Shown here: positions 56,292 to 64,000 of the stretch, piece after piece | Position numbering within the stretch: position 1 is the first letter of the stretch | Layout: each line of letters opens with the position of its first letter | From: Streptomyces hygroscopicus subsp. hygroscopicus | Lineage (GTDB): Bacteria > Actinomycetota > Actinomycetes > Streptomycetales > Streptomycetaceae | Reading direction: 5' to 3' | Assembly: GCF_030269125.1 (NCBI RefSeq) | Contig: NZ_BSSM01000023.1 | Span: 1 to 64,000, forward strand | DNA: 64,000 nucleotides | Position numbers and translations under genes: made by a program | Notes under the pieces: generated by a model | What the model saw: the letters and a program-made list of their open reading frames with translations, nothing else | Databases searched by the model: none | Told to the model about the DNA's origin: nothing

Positions 56292-57068
56292 TCAGTGGTG
56301 CAGGATCTTGGACAGGAAGTCCTTGGCCCGGTCGCTGCGCGGATTGCTGAAGAACTGGTCGGGCGCGGCCTGCTCGACGATCCGGCCGTCCGCCATGAAG
56401 ACCACCCGGTTGGCGGCCGACCGGGCGAAGCCCATCTCGTGGGTGACGACGATCATCGTCATTCCCTCGCGCGCAAGCTGCCGCATGACGTCCAGGACCT
56501 CGTTGATCATCTCGGGGTCGAGGGCCGAGGTCGGCTCGTCGAAGAGCATGACCTTCGGGTTCATCGCCAGCGCCCGTGCGATGGCGACACGCTGCTGCTG
56601 GCCGCCGGACAGCTGCGCGGGGTACTTGTCGGCCTGGGTGCCCACGCCGACCCGGTCGAGCAGGGCCCGCGCCTTCTCCTCGGCCTGCTTCCTGTCCGCC
56701 TTGCGGACCTTGATCTGGCCCAGCATCACGTTCTCGAGCACGGTCTTGTGCGCGAAGAGGTTGAAGGACTGGAAGACCATCCCGACGTCGGCCCGCAGCC
56801 GTGCCAGCTCCCGGCCCTCGTGCGGCAGGGCCTTGCCGTCGATCGTGATGGTGCCCGAGTCGATCGTCTCCAGGCGGTTGATGGTGCGGCACAGGGTCGA
56901 CTTGCCGGACCCGGAGGGCCCGATCACGACCACGACCTCGCCGCGGTCGATCGTCAGGTCGATGTCCTGGAGCACGTGCAACGCGCCGAAGTGCTTGTTG
57001 ACGCTCTTCAGGACGACCAGTTCGTCGGAAGCGGCCCTGTCCTCCTTGGCCACCGATACTTCGGTCAT
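56292..57068 (-). CDS. gluA: glutamate ABC transporter ATP-binding protein GluA
   Basis: 258 aa. Walker A GPSGSGKST, Q loop FQSFNLFAH, signature LSGGQQQR, Walker B VMLFDEPTSALD, H loop VTHEMGF. First gene of the gluABCD operon and divergent from gluR. Energises glutamate uptake. Confidence 0.95.
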   Translation of the reverse strand: MTEVSVAKEDRAASDELVVLKSVNKHFGALHVLQDIDLTIDRGEVVVVIGPSGSGKSTLCRTINRLETIDSGTITIDGKALPHEGRELARLRADVGMVFQSFNLFAHKTVLENVMLGQIKVRKADRKQAEEKARALLDRVGVGTQADKYPAQLSGGQQQRVAIARALAMNPKVMLFDEPTSALDPEMINEVLDVMRQLAREGMTMIVVTHEMGFARSAANRVVFMADGRIVEQAAPDQFFSNPRSDRAKDFLSKILHH

Positions 57069-57361
57069 CGCTTCACGGCTCCGTCCTCCTCGGTTTCGGA
57101 GGACAGTAATGAGGGCTTGTGACCTGCGTCATCACATCTGAGGGAGATCTGAGGATCACGATCCGGTAGCCGTCGTACACATGTCGTAGCGGCATCCGCC
57201 AGGATGCGTATCGGCCGCATAACGGAAGCGGCGGGCAACCGGAACCCTCTTGACGGCGTCCTGCTCCATCGGCGTCACTGCCATGGTGCACCCGTGCGCG
57301 CACATGATCTGCAAGGAGGACGAACGACGTCCGTACGACCGCTGAATCGGAGGGGGCCGGA
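57069..57361. promoter_or_regulatory. gluA-gluR divergent control region
   Basis: 293 bp holding promoters for both transcription units. Two perfect ATCTGAGG octamers at 57136-57143 and 57147-57154 (11-nt period, one DNA turn) are what an OmpR-family regulator like GluR would bind. In S. coelicolor GluR is known to act on this intergenic region; the exact box here is my inference. AAGGAGG and GGAGGGG near the right end belong to the gluR leader. Confidence 0.6.
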
Positions 57362-58048
57362 ATGAGACTGCTGCTCGTCGAGGACGACAACCACGTCGCC
57401 GCGGCGCTGTCCGCCGTGCTCACCCGGCACGGATTCGACGTGACCCACGCGCGCAGCGGCGAGGAGGCCCTGCGGGCGCTCGTCCCCGAGAGCGACGGTT
57501 TCGGCGTGGTCCTGCTCGACCTGGGCCTGCCCGACCAGGACGGTTACGAGGTCTGCGGCAAGATACGCAAGCGCACCAGCACTCCGGTGATCATGGTCAC
57601 CGCCCGCTCCGACGTCCGCTCCCGCATCCACGGGCTCAACCTGGGCGCCGACGACTACGTGGTCAAGCCGTACGACACCGGGGAACTGCTCGCCCGCATC
57701 CACGCCGTCAGCCGGCGCACCGCCCACGAGGAGAGCGCCCAGGGCGGCGAGGACCTGCTGCGCCTCGGCCCGGTGCGCATCGAACTGCCGACCCGCCAGG
57801 TCAGCGTGGAGGGCTCGGTCGTCCAGCTCACCCGCAAGGAGTTCGATCTGCTGGCCCTGCTCGCCCAGCGCCCCGGAGTGGTCTTCCGGCGGGAGCAGAT
57901 CATCAGCGAGGTCTGGCAGACCAGCTGGGAGGGCACCGGGCGCACCCTGGAGGTGCACGTCGCCTCCCTGCGGGCCAAGCTGCGCCTGCCCGCGCTCATC
58001 GAGACCGTCCGCGGCGTCGGCTACCGGCTCGTCGCCCCGGCCGCCTAG
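57362..58048 (+). CDS. gluR: GluR, OmpR-family response regulator of glutamate uptake
   Basis: 228 aa from ATG 57362 (GGAGGGGG upstream). Receiver with EDD (8-10), phospho-acceptor in VVLLDLGLPDQDG and K in VVKPYD; winged helix (about 130-225; VQLTRKEFDLLALLAQRPGVVFRREQIISEVW). In S. coelicolor GluR-GluK controls gluABCD in response to glutamate. gluK starts 10 nt after the stop. Confidence 0.92.
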   Translation: MRLLLVEDDNHVAAALSAVLTRHGFDVTHARSGEEALRALVPESDGFGVVLLDLGLPDQDGYEVCGKIRKRTSTPVIMVTARSDVRSRIHGLNLGADDYVVKPYDTGELLARIHAVSRRTAHEESAQGGEDLLRLGPVRIELPTRQVSVEGSVVQLTRKEFDLLALLAQRPGVVFRREQIISEVWQTSWEGTGRTLEVHVASLRAKLRLPALIETVRGVGYRLVAPAA

Positions 58049-58057
58049 CGGGGCCGG

Positions 58058-59458
58058 GTGCGCACACGGCTGCTGCCGCTGCTCATCGTCCTGATGGCGG
58101 CCGTCCTCCTCGCCCTCGGCGTGCCGCTCGCCGTCAGCATGGCCGCCGCCGAGCAGCAGCGGGTCGTGGTCGACCGGATCGACGACACGGCACGCTTCGC
58201 CGCGCTCGCCCAGTTCGTCACCGAGGTCCCCGGCGGCTCCCGGCGCACCAGCACCGACGAGCGCTGGCAGGCCCTGCGCAGCGAGCTGGACAACTACTAC
58301 GGCGTCTACGGCATCCGCGCGGGCGTCTTCTACCGCAACGGCTCCGCCATGGCCAACGCGCCCGGCGACTGGTTCGTACCGCGTACGGGGGAGCTGCGGG
58401 AGGCGTTCGACGAGGCGCTGCTCAGCCGCCGCAGCCACGACCCGCGGCAGGCGTGGCCGTGGCAGCACAGCCGACTGGTGGTCGCCTCGCCGGTGATCCG
58501 GGACGGCGACGTCGTCGCGGTCGTCGTCACCGACTCGCCCACCGGACCGCTGCGGTGGCGGATCCTGCACGACTGGCTGTTCATCGGGGCCGGTGAGGTC
58601 GCGGCCATGCTGCTCGCCGTCGGCGCGGCCCTGCGGCTGACCGGCTGGGTGCTCCGGCCGGTACGGGTCCTGGACGCCACCACCCACGACATCGCCACCG
58701 GGCGCCTGAAGTCCCGGGTGGCGGCCGCCGGCGGGCCGCCGGAACTCAGACGTCTGGCCCGGTCGTTCAACGAGATGGCGGACCATGTCGAGGAGGTGCT
58801 GGAGCAGCAGCGCGCCTTCGTCGCGGACGCCTCGCACCAGTTGCGCAACCCGCTCTCGGCGCTGCTGCTGCGCATCGAACTGCTCGCGCTCGAACTCCCC
58901 GAGGACAACGAGGAGATCGCCTCGGTGCGCACGGAGGGCAAGCGCCTCGCGCAGGTCCTGGACGACCTGCTCGACCTGGCGCTCGCCGAGCACGCCGAGG
59001 CCGATCTCAGCCTGACCGACATCGGCGCGCTGGCCGAGGAACGGCTGGCCGCCTGGACGCCGGCCGCCGACGTCAAGGGGGTACGGCTGACCGGCGACTG
59101 CCCGGCCACCACCGGCTGGGCCGACCCGATCACCCTCTCCAGCGCGCTGGACGCGGTGATCGACAACGCGGTGAAGTTCACCCCCGAGGGAGGCGCCGTC
59201 GAGGTCGCCGTCTCCTTCGAGGGCGAGACGTCGAGGGTCGTCGTCACCGACACCGGACCCGGCCTCACCGACGACGAGCTCGCGCGCGTGGGCGACCGCT
59301 TCTGGCGCAGCGGCCGCCACCAGAACGTCAAGGGCTCCGGGCTCGGCCTGTCCATCACCCGCGCGCTCCTGGAGGCGGGCGGCGGCTCGATCGCCTACGG
59401 CCACCACGAACCGCGGGGGCTGCGGGTGACGGTCTCGGTGCCGAGGTTCAGGGCTTGA
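58058..59458 (+). CDS. gluK: GluK, glutamate-sensing histidine kinase
   Basis: 466 aa from GTG 58058. Two membrane helices (about 5-28 and 172-195) bracket an extracytoplasmic domain of about 145 residues; HAMP (about 196-248), HisKA (DASHQLRNPLSALLLR; HQLRNP instead of the common HELRTP), HATPase with N box ALDAVIDNAVKF, G boxes DTGPGLT and GSGLGLSI. Partner of GluR. Its last 11 nt overlap the convergent TAXI gene. Confidence 0.92.
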   Translation: MRTRLLPLLIVLMAAVLLALGVPLAVSMAAAEQQRVVVDRIDDTARFAALAQFVTEVPGGSRRTSTDERWQALRSELDNYYGVYGIRAGVFYRNGSAMANAPGDWFVPRTGELREAFDEALLSRRSHDPRQAWPWQHSRLVVASPVIRDGDVVAVVVTDSPTGPLRWRILHDWLFIGAGEVAAMLLAVGAALRLTGWVLRPVRVLDATTHDIATGRLKSRVAAAGGPPELRRLARSFNEMADHVEEVLEQQRAFVADASHQLRNPLSALLLRIELLALELPEDNEEIASVRTEGKRLAQVLDDLLDLALAEHAEADLSLTDIGALAEERLAAWTPAADVKGVRLTGDCPATTGWADPITLSSALDAVIDNAVKFTPEGGAVEVAVSFEGETSRVVVTDTGPGLTDDELARVGDRFWRSGRHQNVKGSGLGLSITRALLEAGGGSIAYGHHEPRGLRVTVSVPRFRA

Positions 59459-60446
59459 CCGAGCGGTAGTAGCGCCGGGCGCCCTCCTGGAGCGGGAGGG
59501 GGTCGGTGTAGATCGCGGTGCGCAGGTCGACCAGCTGGGCGGAGTGGACGTGCGCGCCGATGCCGTCCCGGCTCTTGATCACCGTGCGGGTCACCCACTC
59601 GGTGAGCCGCGGGTCCACGTCGGCGCGGGTCATCAGGAGGTTGGACACCGCGATCGTCGGCACCTCCTCGCCCTGCTGGACGCCCGGGTACGCCGACTCG
59701 GGCAGGTTGGTGGCCCGGTAGTAGCGCGTCTGATCGCCCTGTGCGTGCAGCTTGCCGACCAGGCCGGCGTCGATCGGGATGAACCGGAAGGCGCCCTTCC
59801 TGGCCAGTGCGGCCAGGCCCTTGGTGGGCAGGCCGCCCGACCAGAAGAACGCGTCGATCCCGCCCCGTTCCAGCCGGTCGGGACCGGTGTCTATGCCGTC
59901 GGCGGCCGGGGTGATGTCCCGGCGCGGATCGATGCCCGCGGCCCGCAGCACCCGGTCGGCGATCAGCCTCACCCCCGAGTCGGGCAGGCCGGTCGCGACC
60001 CGCTTGTGCCGCAGGTCCTCGATGCCGCGGATGCCCGAGTCCCCGCGCACGACGAGGTGCACGTAGTCGTCGTAGAGCCGGGCCACCCCGCGCAGTCGCC
60101 CGGCGCCGCTGCCGTGTTCCAGCTCGTACGTCTGCACGGCGTCCGCCGCCGCGATGGTGAAGTCGGCCTTGCCGGTCGCCACCCGCTGGACGTTCTCCTG
60201 CGAGCCCGCGCTGTTGAGGAGCTTCACCTTCAGGCCGGGCATGTCCTTGGCCAGCTCGGTGCGCAGCCGCTCGCCGTACTCCTGGTAGACGCCCTTGGGC
60301 GTGCCGGTGCTGAAGACGATCGTCCCGCTCGGCGGCTTCTCGCCCAGCGGCAGCAGCCACCACAGCAGCAGACCGAGGACGAGGACGCCGGCGGCCGCGG
60401 CCGGCAGCGCCCGGCGCCCGGCGACGCGGGGGAACAGCTTGGACAT
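59448..60446 (-). CDS. TAXI-family solute-binding protein without TRAP permease
   Basis: 332 aa from ATG 60446. Single N-terminal membrane anchor or uncleaved signal (about 10-33, ALPAAAAGVLVLGLLLWWLL), then the TAXI fold: IVFSTGTPKGVYQEYGERL, QENVQRVATGKADFTIAAADAVQTY, RHKRVATGLPDSGVRLIADRVLRAAG. TAXI proteins deliver substrate to TRAP transporters, and one from Thermus was crystallised with glutamate/glutamine. No TRAP permease is here. Convergent with gluK, overlapping by 11 nt, so it could be an accessory ligand sensor for the glutamate system. That link is inference. Confidence 0.85.
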   Translation of the reverse strand: MSKLFPRVAGRRALPAAAAGVLVLGLLLWWLLPLGEKPPSGTIVFSTGTPKGVYQEYGERLRTELAKDMPGLKVKLLNSAGSQENVQRVATGKADFTIAAADAVQTYELEHGSGAGRLRGVARLYDDYVHLVVRGDSGIRGIEDLRHKRVATGLPDSGVRLIADRVLRAAGIDPRRDITPAADGIDTGPDRLERGGIDAFFWSGGLPTKGLAALARKGAFRFIPIDAGLVGKLHAQGDQTRYYRATNLPESAYPGVQQGEEVPTIAVSNLLMTRADVDPRLTEWVTRTVIKSRDGIGAHVHSAQLVDLRTAIYTDPLPLQEGARRYYRSVKP

Positions 60447-60598
60447 GCGGCGATCCTGCCAGGCGACGTACGGCGCTGACCAGGGCCGGGGCTGTGAGGT
60501 GGGACGCGGGCGGAGCCGGGGCGGGGCGGTCCGGTGGTCCGGAGGCGGTGCGAGATCGGCCCGCGGGTGTTGTCGGTGGGGGCGGTTACAGTCGTCGC

Positions 60599-61030
60599 AT
60601 GAGCACTTCGCCCGTCGATCTCGTCCGTGAGTTCCACCGCGCCTTCGGCCTGGACGCCCGCAGCACGCCCACCGAGGTGCCGCCCGAACTGGCCGCCCAC
60701 CGCTGGGACATGCTCGCCGAGGAGGCGGCGGAGGTCGGCGAGGTCTCGGTCGAGGGCCCACTGGACAAGCTGGCGCACGAACTGGCGGACGTGGTGTACG
60801 TGGCGTACGGCACCGCCCTGGTCCACGGCATCGACCTGGACGAGGTGATCGCCGAGATCCACCGCGCCAACATGAGCAAGCTCGGCCCCGACGGACAGGT
60901 CAGCCGCCGCGCCGACGGCAAGGTCCTCAAGGGCGAGCACTACCGGGCTCCGGACGTGTCGTCGGTCCTGCGCCGCCAGGGCTGGGTCCCGGCGGCGCGG
61001 GACACGGCCGCGGAGGCGGGCGCCCGGTAG
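60599..61030 (+). CDS. MazG-like nucleotide pyrophosphohydrolase
   Basis: 143 aa from ATG 60599. All-alpha NTP pyrophosphatase fold: RWDMLAEEAAEVGEV and LAHELADVVYVAYGTAL supply the EExxE...ExxD metal-binding residues. The VSRRADGKVLKGEHYRAPDVSSVL end is typical of the streptomycete subfamily. Probably hydrolyses a non-canonical or metabolite nucleotide; substrate unknown. A truncated PaaI gene follows on the other strand. Confidence 0.85.
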   Translation: MSTSPVDLVREFHRAFGLDARSTPTEVPPELAAHRWDMLAEEAAEVGEVSVEGPLDKLAHELADVVYVAYGTALVHGIDLDEVIAEIHRANMSKLGPDGQVSRRADGKVLKGEHYRAPDVSSVLRRQGWVPAARDTAAEAGAR

Positions 61031-61045
61031 GTCCCCGGAGGCTTC

Positions 61046-61246
61046 CTCCGGGAGCTCTGGAGGATGATGCCGGTCGTGGTGGCGTGGGCGACCAGCTTGC
61101 CCTGCTCGTCCAGGACCTTCCCCTCCGCGGTCGCCGTGCGGCGGCCGGCGTGGACGACCGTGCCCTCCGCGGTCAGGGTCCGTCCGTCCGTGCGCGCCGC
61201 GCGGATGCAGTCGACCTTGAGTTCGAGGGTCGTGAGCCCACGCCGG
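61046..61246 (-). pseudogene. 3'-terminal remnant of a PaaI-type thioesterase
   Basis: The minus-strand frame encodes GLTTLELKVDCIRAARTDGR, then TLTAEGTVVHAGRRTATAEGKV and LVAHATTTGIIL: the second half of a hot-dog-fold PaaI thioesterase. The first half (about 80 residues with the catalytic Asn/Asp region) is missing, and upstream sequence belongs to the DUF1259 gene region. The frame reads on past the natural end into the mazG-like gene. It is a broken gene marking a junction. Confidence 0.72.
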
Positions 61247-61361
61247 CGGCGAAGGCGGCATGGCCTCACCCGGTTGGAAGCGCTCCGTATGCCGACTTCA
61301 GTGGCGGCGGTTTGTCTGGCGACACGCACACCATCGATCACAGGCTCGACGAGGAGTGGCC

Positions 61362-62366
61362 ATGTCACCCCGTTCACGTAGGAAGCCGGTCGCCGGGGCG
61401 GCGGCCGCGTGTCTTCTGACAGCGGTCTCCGGCCTGCTGGCGGGTTGCGGCGCCGCAGCGGCGGGGGGCCCTGCGGGGGGCGGTACGCAGACGGATGCGG
61501 CCCCGACCGCCACCGGCGGTCAGGCGCGGCAGCCCGTGCGGACCACGAAGGCCGACTGGAAGCCGCTCGCCGACGCCCTCGGTCGCACCGGCACCCTGAT
61601 GAAGGGCACCGTCTACCGCGTCTCGCTGCCCCGCAAGGACCTCAAGGTCACCACCCGGGGCGTCGCCGTCAAGCCGGGCCTCGCGCTCGGTGGCTACGCG
61701 ACCTTCGCCAAGTACCGCGACGGGACCATGCTCATGGGTGACCTGGTCGTCACCGAGGACGAGCTGCCCGGGGTCACCGACGCGCTGCAGGCCGCCGGGA
61801 TCGAGCAGACCGCGCTGCACAAGCACCTGCTGCAGCAGTCCCCGGCGATCTGGTGGACGCACATCCACGCCATGGGCGACCCGGTCACCCTGGCCAAGGG
61901 CCTGAAGTCCGCGCTGGCCGCCACCGCCACCCCGCCCGCCTCGCCGGCTGCGGCCACCCAGCCGCCCGTCGATCTGGACACCGCCGGCATCGACAGGGCG
62001 ATCGGCCGCAAGGGCACCGCCGACGGCGGCATCTACAAGTTCTCCCTCGCCCGCAAGGACACCGTCACCGACGGCACGCACGTGCTGCCGCCCGCGCTCG
62101 GCATCACCACCGCCGTCAACTTCCAGCCCCTGGGGGGCGACAAGGCGGCCATCAACGGCGACTTCGTGATGACCGCACCGGAGGTGCAGAAGGTCATCCG
62201 CGCGCTGCGCAAGGGAGGCATCGACATCGTCGAGCTGCACAACCACACGCTGAACGACCAGCCGCGCCTGTTCTACATGCACTTCTGGGCCACGGGTGAC
62301 GGCGTCACCCTGGCCAGGGCACTGCGTCCTGCCCTCAGCGCGACCGCGCTGGCTCCCATGTCGTGA
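61362..62366 (+). CDS. DUF1259 lipoprotein (LppY/LpqO-like)
   Basis: 334 aa from ATG 61362, with GAGGAG 5 nt upstream. Lipoprotein signal with lipobox LLAGC near residue 32. Two DUF1259 units (about 60-185 and 205-330) sharing the pattern LGRTGTLMKGTVYRVSLPRKDL ... LHKHLLQQSPAIWWTHIHAMGD and IGRKGTADGGIYKFSLARKD ... LHNHTLNDQPRLFYMHFWATGD. The His-rich segments could bind metal or heme. The family is secreted and of unknown function; the nearness to a zinc exporter is suggestive only. Confidence 0.85.
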   Translation: MSPRSRRKPVAGAAAACLLTAVSGLLAGCGAAAAGGPAGGGTQTDAAPTATGGQARQPVRTTKADWKPLADALGRTGTLMKGTVYRVSLPRKDLKVTTRGVAVKPGLALGGYATFAKYRDGTMLMGDLVVTEDELPGVTDALQAAGIEQTALHKHLLQQSPAIWWTHIHAMGDPVTLAKGLKSALAATATPPASPAAATQPPVDLDTAGIDRAIGRKGTADGGIYKFSLARKDTVTDGTHVLPPALGITTAVNFQPLGGDKAAINGDFVMTAPEVQKVIRALRKGGIDIVELHNHTLNDQPRLFYMHFWATGDGVTLARALRPALSATALAPMS

Positions 62367-62545
62367 TCGGCTGGGCCAGATCGTCTATGGCGCGGTGCCG
62401 TCGGCTGTCTTCGCCGCCGTCCTGATCACCTTTTCCCGGGGCCGCAGCCGCGCGGTCATCGCGACCGGTGCGCTGGCCGCGGCCGTCGGGCCCCTGGCCG
62501 CGCTCGCGGCCCTGCTCGTCGACATCTACCTGTATTGCACGCCAT
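62367..62545 (+). pseudogene. remnant of a membrane protein
   Basis: In the +1 frame VPSAVFAAVLITFSRGRSRA and VIATGALAAAVGPLAALAAL form two membrane helices in an orderly protein-like sequence. No start codon with ribosome site precedes it, and after about 62545 the frame turns into low-complexity Arg/Pro/Ser. It reads like an internal fragment of a multi-helix protein. Confidence 0.35.
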
Positions 62546-62654
62546 CAGCGCCGACGCCTTCCCGCCGGGCGCGGCGGTATCCGTCACGTCGGCTGATCAC
62601 TTCATCAGGACACCGCTGGTACGCACCAGGACCGTCGCCGGACCGGCCGCGATG

Positions 62655-63815
62655 TCAGCGGGCGGCAGCGTGGTGGGCGAGGGCGGCGTGCGGGTCGCTG
62701 CCGTGGTCGGTGTGGTCGGTGTGGACGGTGGCGGCGGTCAGCCGAGGGACGGCGTGGATCAGGGCGTGCTCGGCCGCGACCGCCACCTGGTGGGCGGTGA
62801 CGACGGTCAGATGCGGGTCGACGACGATGTCGGCCTCGGCGCGCAGGGCGTGCCCGATCCAGCGCATGCGGACCTGGCCGACGCCCAGGACCCCGTCGAC
62901 GTCGCGCAGGGCCGCCTCGGCCGCGTCGACCAGTTTCGGGTCGACGGAGTCCATCAGGCGCCGGTAGACCTCGCGGGCGGCGTCCTTGAGGACCATCAGG
63001 ATCGCGGCGGTGATCAGCAGCCCGACCACCGGGTCGGCCCAGCGCCACCCCAGAGCGGCGCCGCTGGCGCCGAGGAGGACCGCGAGGGAGGTGAAGCCGT
63101 CGGTGCGGGCGTGCAGGCCGTCGGCGACCAGCGCGGCCGAGCCGATCTTGCGGCCGGTGGTGATCCGGTAGCGGGCGACCCACTCGTTGCCGATGAAACC
63201 GACCACCGCGGCGATCGCCACCACCCACAGGTGGGTGATCTCGCGCGGATCGAGCAGGCGGTCGACGGCCTCGTAGGCGGCCAGGGCGGAGGAGGCGGCG
63301 ATCGTGAGCACGATGGCGATGCCGGCCAGGTCCTCGGCGCGGCCGTAGCCGTAGGTGTAGCGGCGGTTCGCGGCCCGCCGGCCCAGGACGAACGCGATGC
63401 CGAGGGGGAGGGCGGTCAGCGCGTCGGCGGCGTTGTGGATGGTGTCGCCCAGCAGGGCCACCGAGCCGGATACGGCCACGATCACGGCCTGGATGACCGT
63501 GGTCAGTCCGAGGATGCCCAGGGACAGCCACAGCGTGCGCATACCTTCCCGGGAGGTCTCCATCGCGGAGTCGACCTTGTCCATCGCCTCATGACTGTGC
63601 GGAGTGACCAGGTGCGCGAGCTGGTGGCGCAGCCTGGCCCACCGGCCGCCGCCGTGATCGTGCTCATGCCCGTGGTCACCGTGCTGGTGCCCGTGGTCGT
63701 GTCCGCCGCCCTCGTGGTCACCGTGGTCGTGGTGGTCGTCGGCGTGCGGATGAGGGTGGTCGCTGCCGCCGTGGCCGCGGTCGTGCGGCTCATGGGTGTG
63801 GGACTGCTCGCTCAC
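62655..63815 (-). CDS. CDF-family zinc-type cation efflux protein
   Basis: 386 aa from GTG 63815 (GAAAGG upstream). N-terminal 65 residues hold a very His/Asp-rich metal-binding tail (HEPHDRGHGG, HPHPHADDHHDHGDH, GHDHGHQHGDHGHEHDH). Six membrane helices follow (about 105-300) with HxxxD metal sites in TM2 (TIHNAAD) and TM5 (GLHARTD), a Zn2+-type pattern, then a cytoplasmic alpha-beta domain. A His-rich end (HTDHTDHGSDPHAALAHHAAA) closes it. It exports Zn2+ (perhaps Co2+/Ni2+). Divergent from the ArsR/SmtB regulator, 72 bp away. Confidence 0.92.
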   Translation of the reverse strand: MSEQSHTHEPHDRGHGGSDHPHPHADDHHDHGDHEGGGHDHGHQHGDHGHEHDHGGGRWARLRHQLAHLVTPHSHEAMDKVDSAMETSREGMRTLWLSLGILGLTTVIQAVIVAVSGSVALLGDTIHNAADALTALPLGIAFVLGRRAANRRYTYGYGRAEDLAGIAIVLTIAASSALAAYEAVDRLLDPREITHLWVVAIAAVVGFIGNEWVARYRITTGRKIGSAALVADGLHARTDGFTSLAVLLGASGAALGWRWADPVVGLLITAAILMVLKDAAREVYRRLMDSVDPKLVDAAEAALRDVDGVLGVGQVRMRWIGHALRAEADIVVDPHLTVVTAHQVAVAAEHALIHAVPRLTAATVHTDHTDHGSDPHAALAHHAAAR

Positions 63816-63881
63816 GGTCGCGTGCCTTTCGGACGATGGGCCGGGTCGCGTTGGACTCCGGGACTGCTCTCCCCTCATTAT

Positions 63882-63897
63882 GTGCGTATGAACGCAC
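63882..63897. promoter_or_regulatory. palindromic operator candidate, CDF-ArsR intergenic
   Basis: GTGCGT-ATGA-ACGCAC: 6-bp perfect arms with a 4-nt centre, overlapping the arsR-type start codon. Position and form fit an SmtB/CzrA-class repressor operator controlling both divergent genes. Confidence 0.55.
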
Positions 63898-64000
63898 GCA
63901 TGCATCTATCAGGTGCGCACCCCTCGCAACAGCCAGACGAAGGCGAACGCCTCGCGGTGGCCGTGGAGGTGCTCGGCCTGCTCGCCGACCGCACCCGTCT
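63888..64000 (+). CDS. ArsR/SmtB-family metalloregulator, N-terminal part
   Basis: Partial gene; 38 codons from ATG 63888 to the window end. The reading GERLAVAVEVLGLLADRTRL matches the first helix and LLADPTR-type motif of ArsR/SmtB repressors. It is divergent from the CDF zinc exporter, the usual arrangement for a metal-released repressor. No ribosome binding site is evident near this ATG; ATG 63900 (in frame) is an alternative. Confidence 0.75.
   Translation, partial: MNARMHLSGAHPSQQPDEGERLAVAVEVLGLLADRTR

Overview
The window is high-GC (about 70%+) chromosomal DNA from a Streptomyces. Evidence: GC-rich third positions and many GTG starts; a 5S rRNA followed by an osaC/osaA/osaB osmoadaptation locus; an ftsK - RodZ-like - rimO - pgsA - cinA - clgR - dps run; a recA-recX block; and a gluABCD/gluRK glutamate uptake locus. 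Streptomyces coelicolor carries recognisably the same set of genes. Everything reads as ordinary core chromosome except two segments, at about 29.1-43.5 kb and after about 61.2 kb. No transposase, integrase, phage or CRISPR gene is visible.

Layout. 0-1.1 kb: 5S rRNA with its terminator, a degenerate aminotransferase gene lacking the PLP-lysine segment, and tRNA-Thr(GGT). 1.1-10.7 kb: osaC (minus) divergent from osaA-osaB (plus), a sigma-factor/two-component osmotic stress system; OsaA holds ten HAMP units in exact 276-nt register. 10.8-18.8 kb: DNA translocase, envelope, lipid and protein-quality genes ending in the Clp regulator ClgR and a Dps protein. 18.9-26 kb: a small hypothetical gene, Nei2 glycosylase and the giant helicase Lhr, separated by a 750-bp repeat-rich, G-quadruplex-prone spacer. 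26-29 kb: an AraC regulator with azlCD, and a terpenoid-cyclase-like orphan.

29.1-43.5 kb is an ion-homeostasis block: ArsB/NhaD-type transporter, CPA1 antiporter, CBS protein, TerD-like protein, a membrane protein, and kdpFABC-kdpED preceded by an unannotated 27-aa membrane peptide. Direct repeats (33/36 identity) built on the first codons of the DUF3046 gene flank it. The intact gene is on the right and a decayed copy without its start codon is on the left, which suggests insertion at this locus beside recA.

43.5-50 kb: DUF3046, AI-2E-type exporter, recA (promoter with an SOS box and a DnaA box), recX, and an FtsX-type permease with no ATPase beside it. 50-53.5 kb: a sulfur cluster (cysteine dioxygenase, rhodanese) headed by a 15-codon, cysteine-rich leader peptide that has no entry among conventional ORFs, then two oxygenases. 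53.7-60.4 kb: gluABCD, the divergent gluR-gluK two-component system and a lone TAXI substrate-binding protein. 60.6-64 kb: a MazG-like pyrophosphatase, a truncated PaaI thioesterase, a DUF1259 lipoprotein, a membrane-protein remnant, and a zinc-type CDF exporter divergent from an ArsR/SmtB repressor that is cut by the window end.

The most novel items are the Cys leader peptide (51187-51234), the kdp upstream micropeptide (42875-42958), the DUF3046 direct repeats and their 14.4-kb segment, and the 36-39-nt tandem array at 32843-33143.
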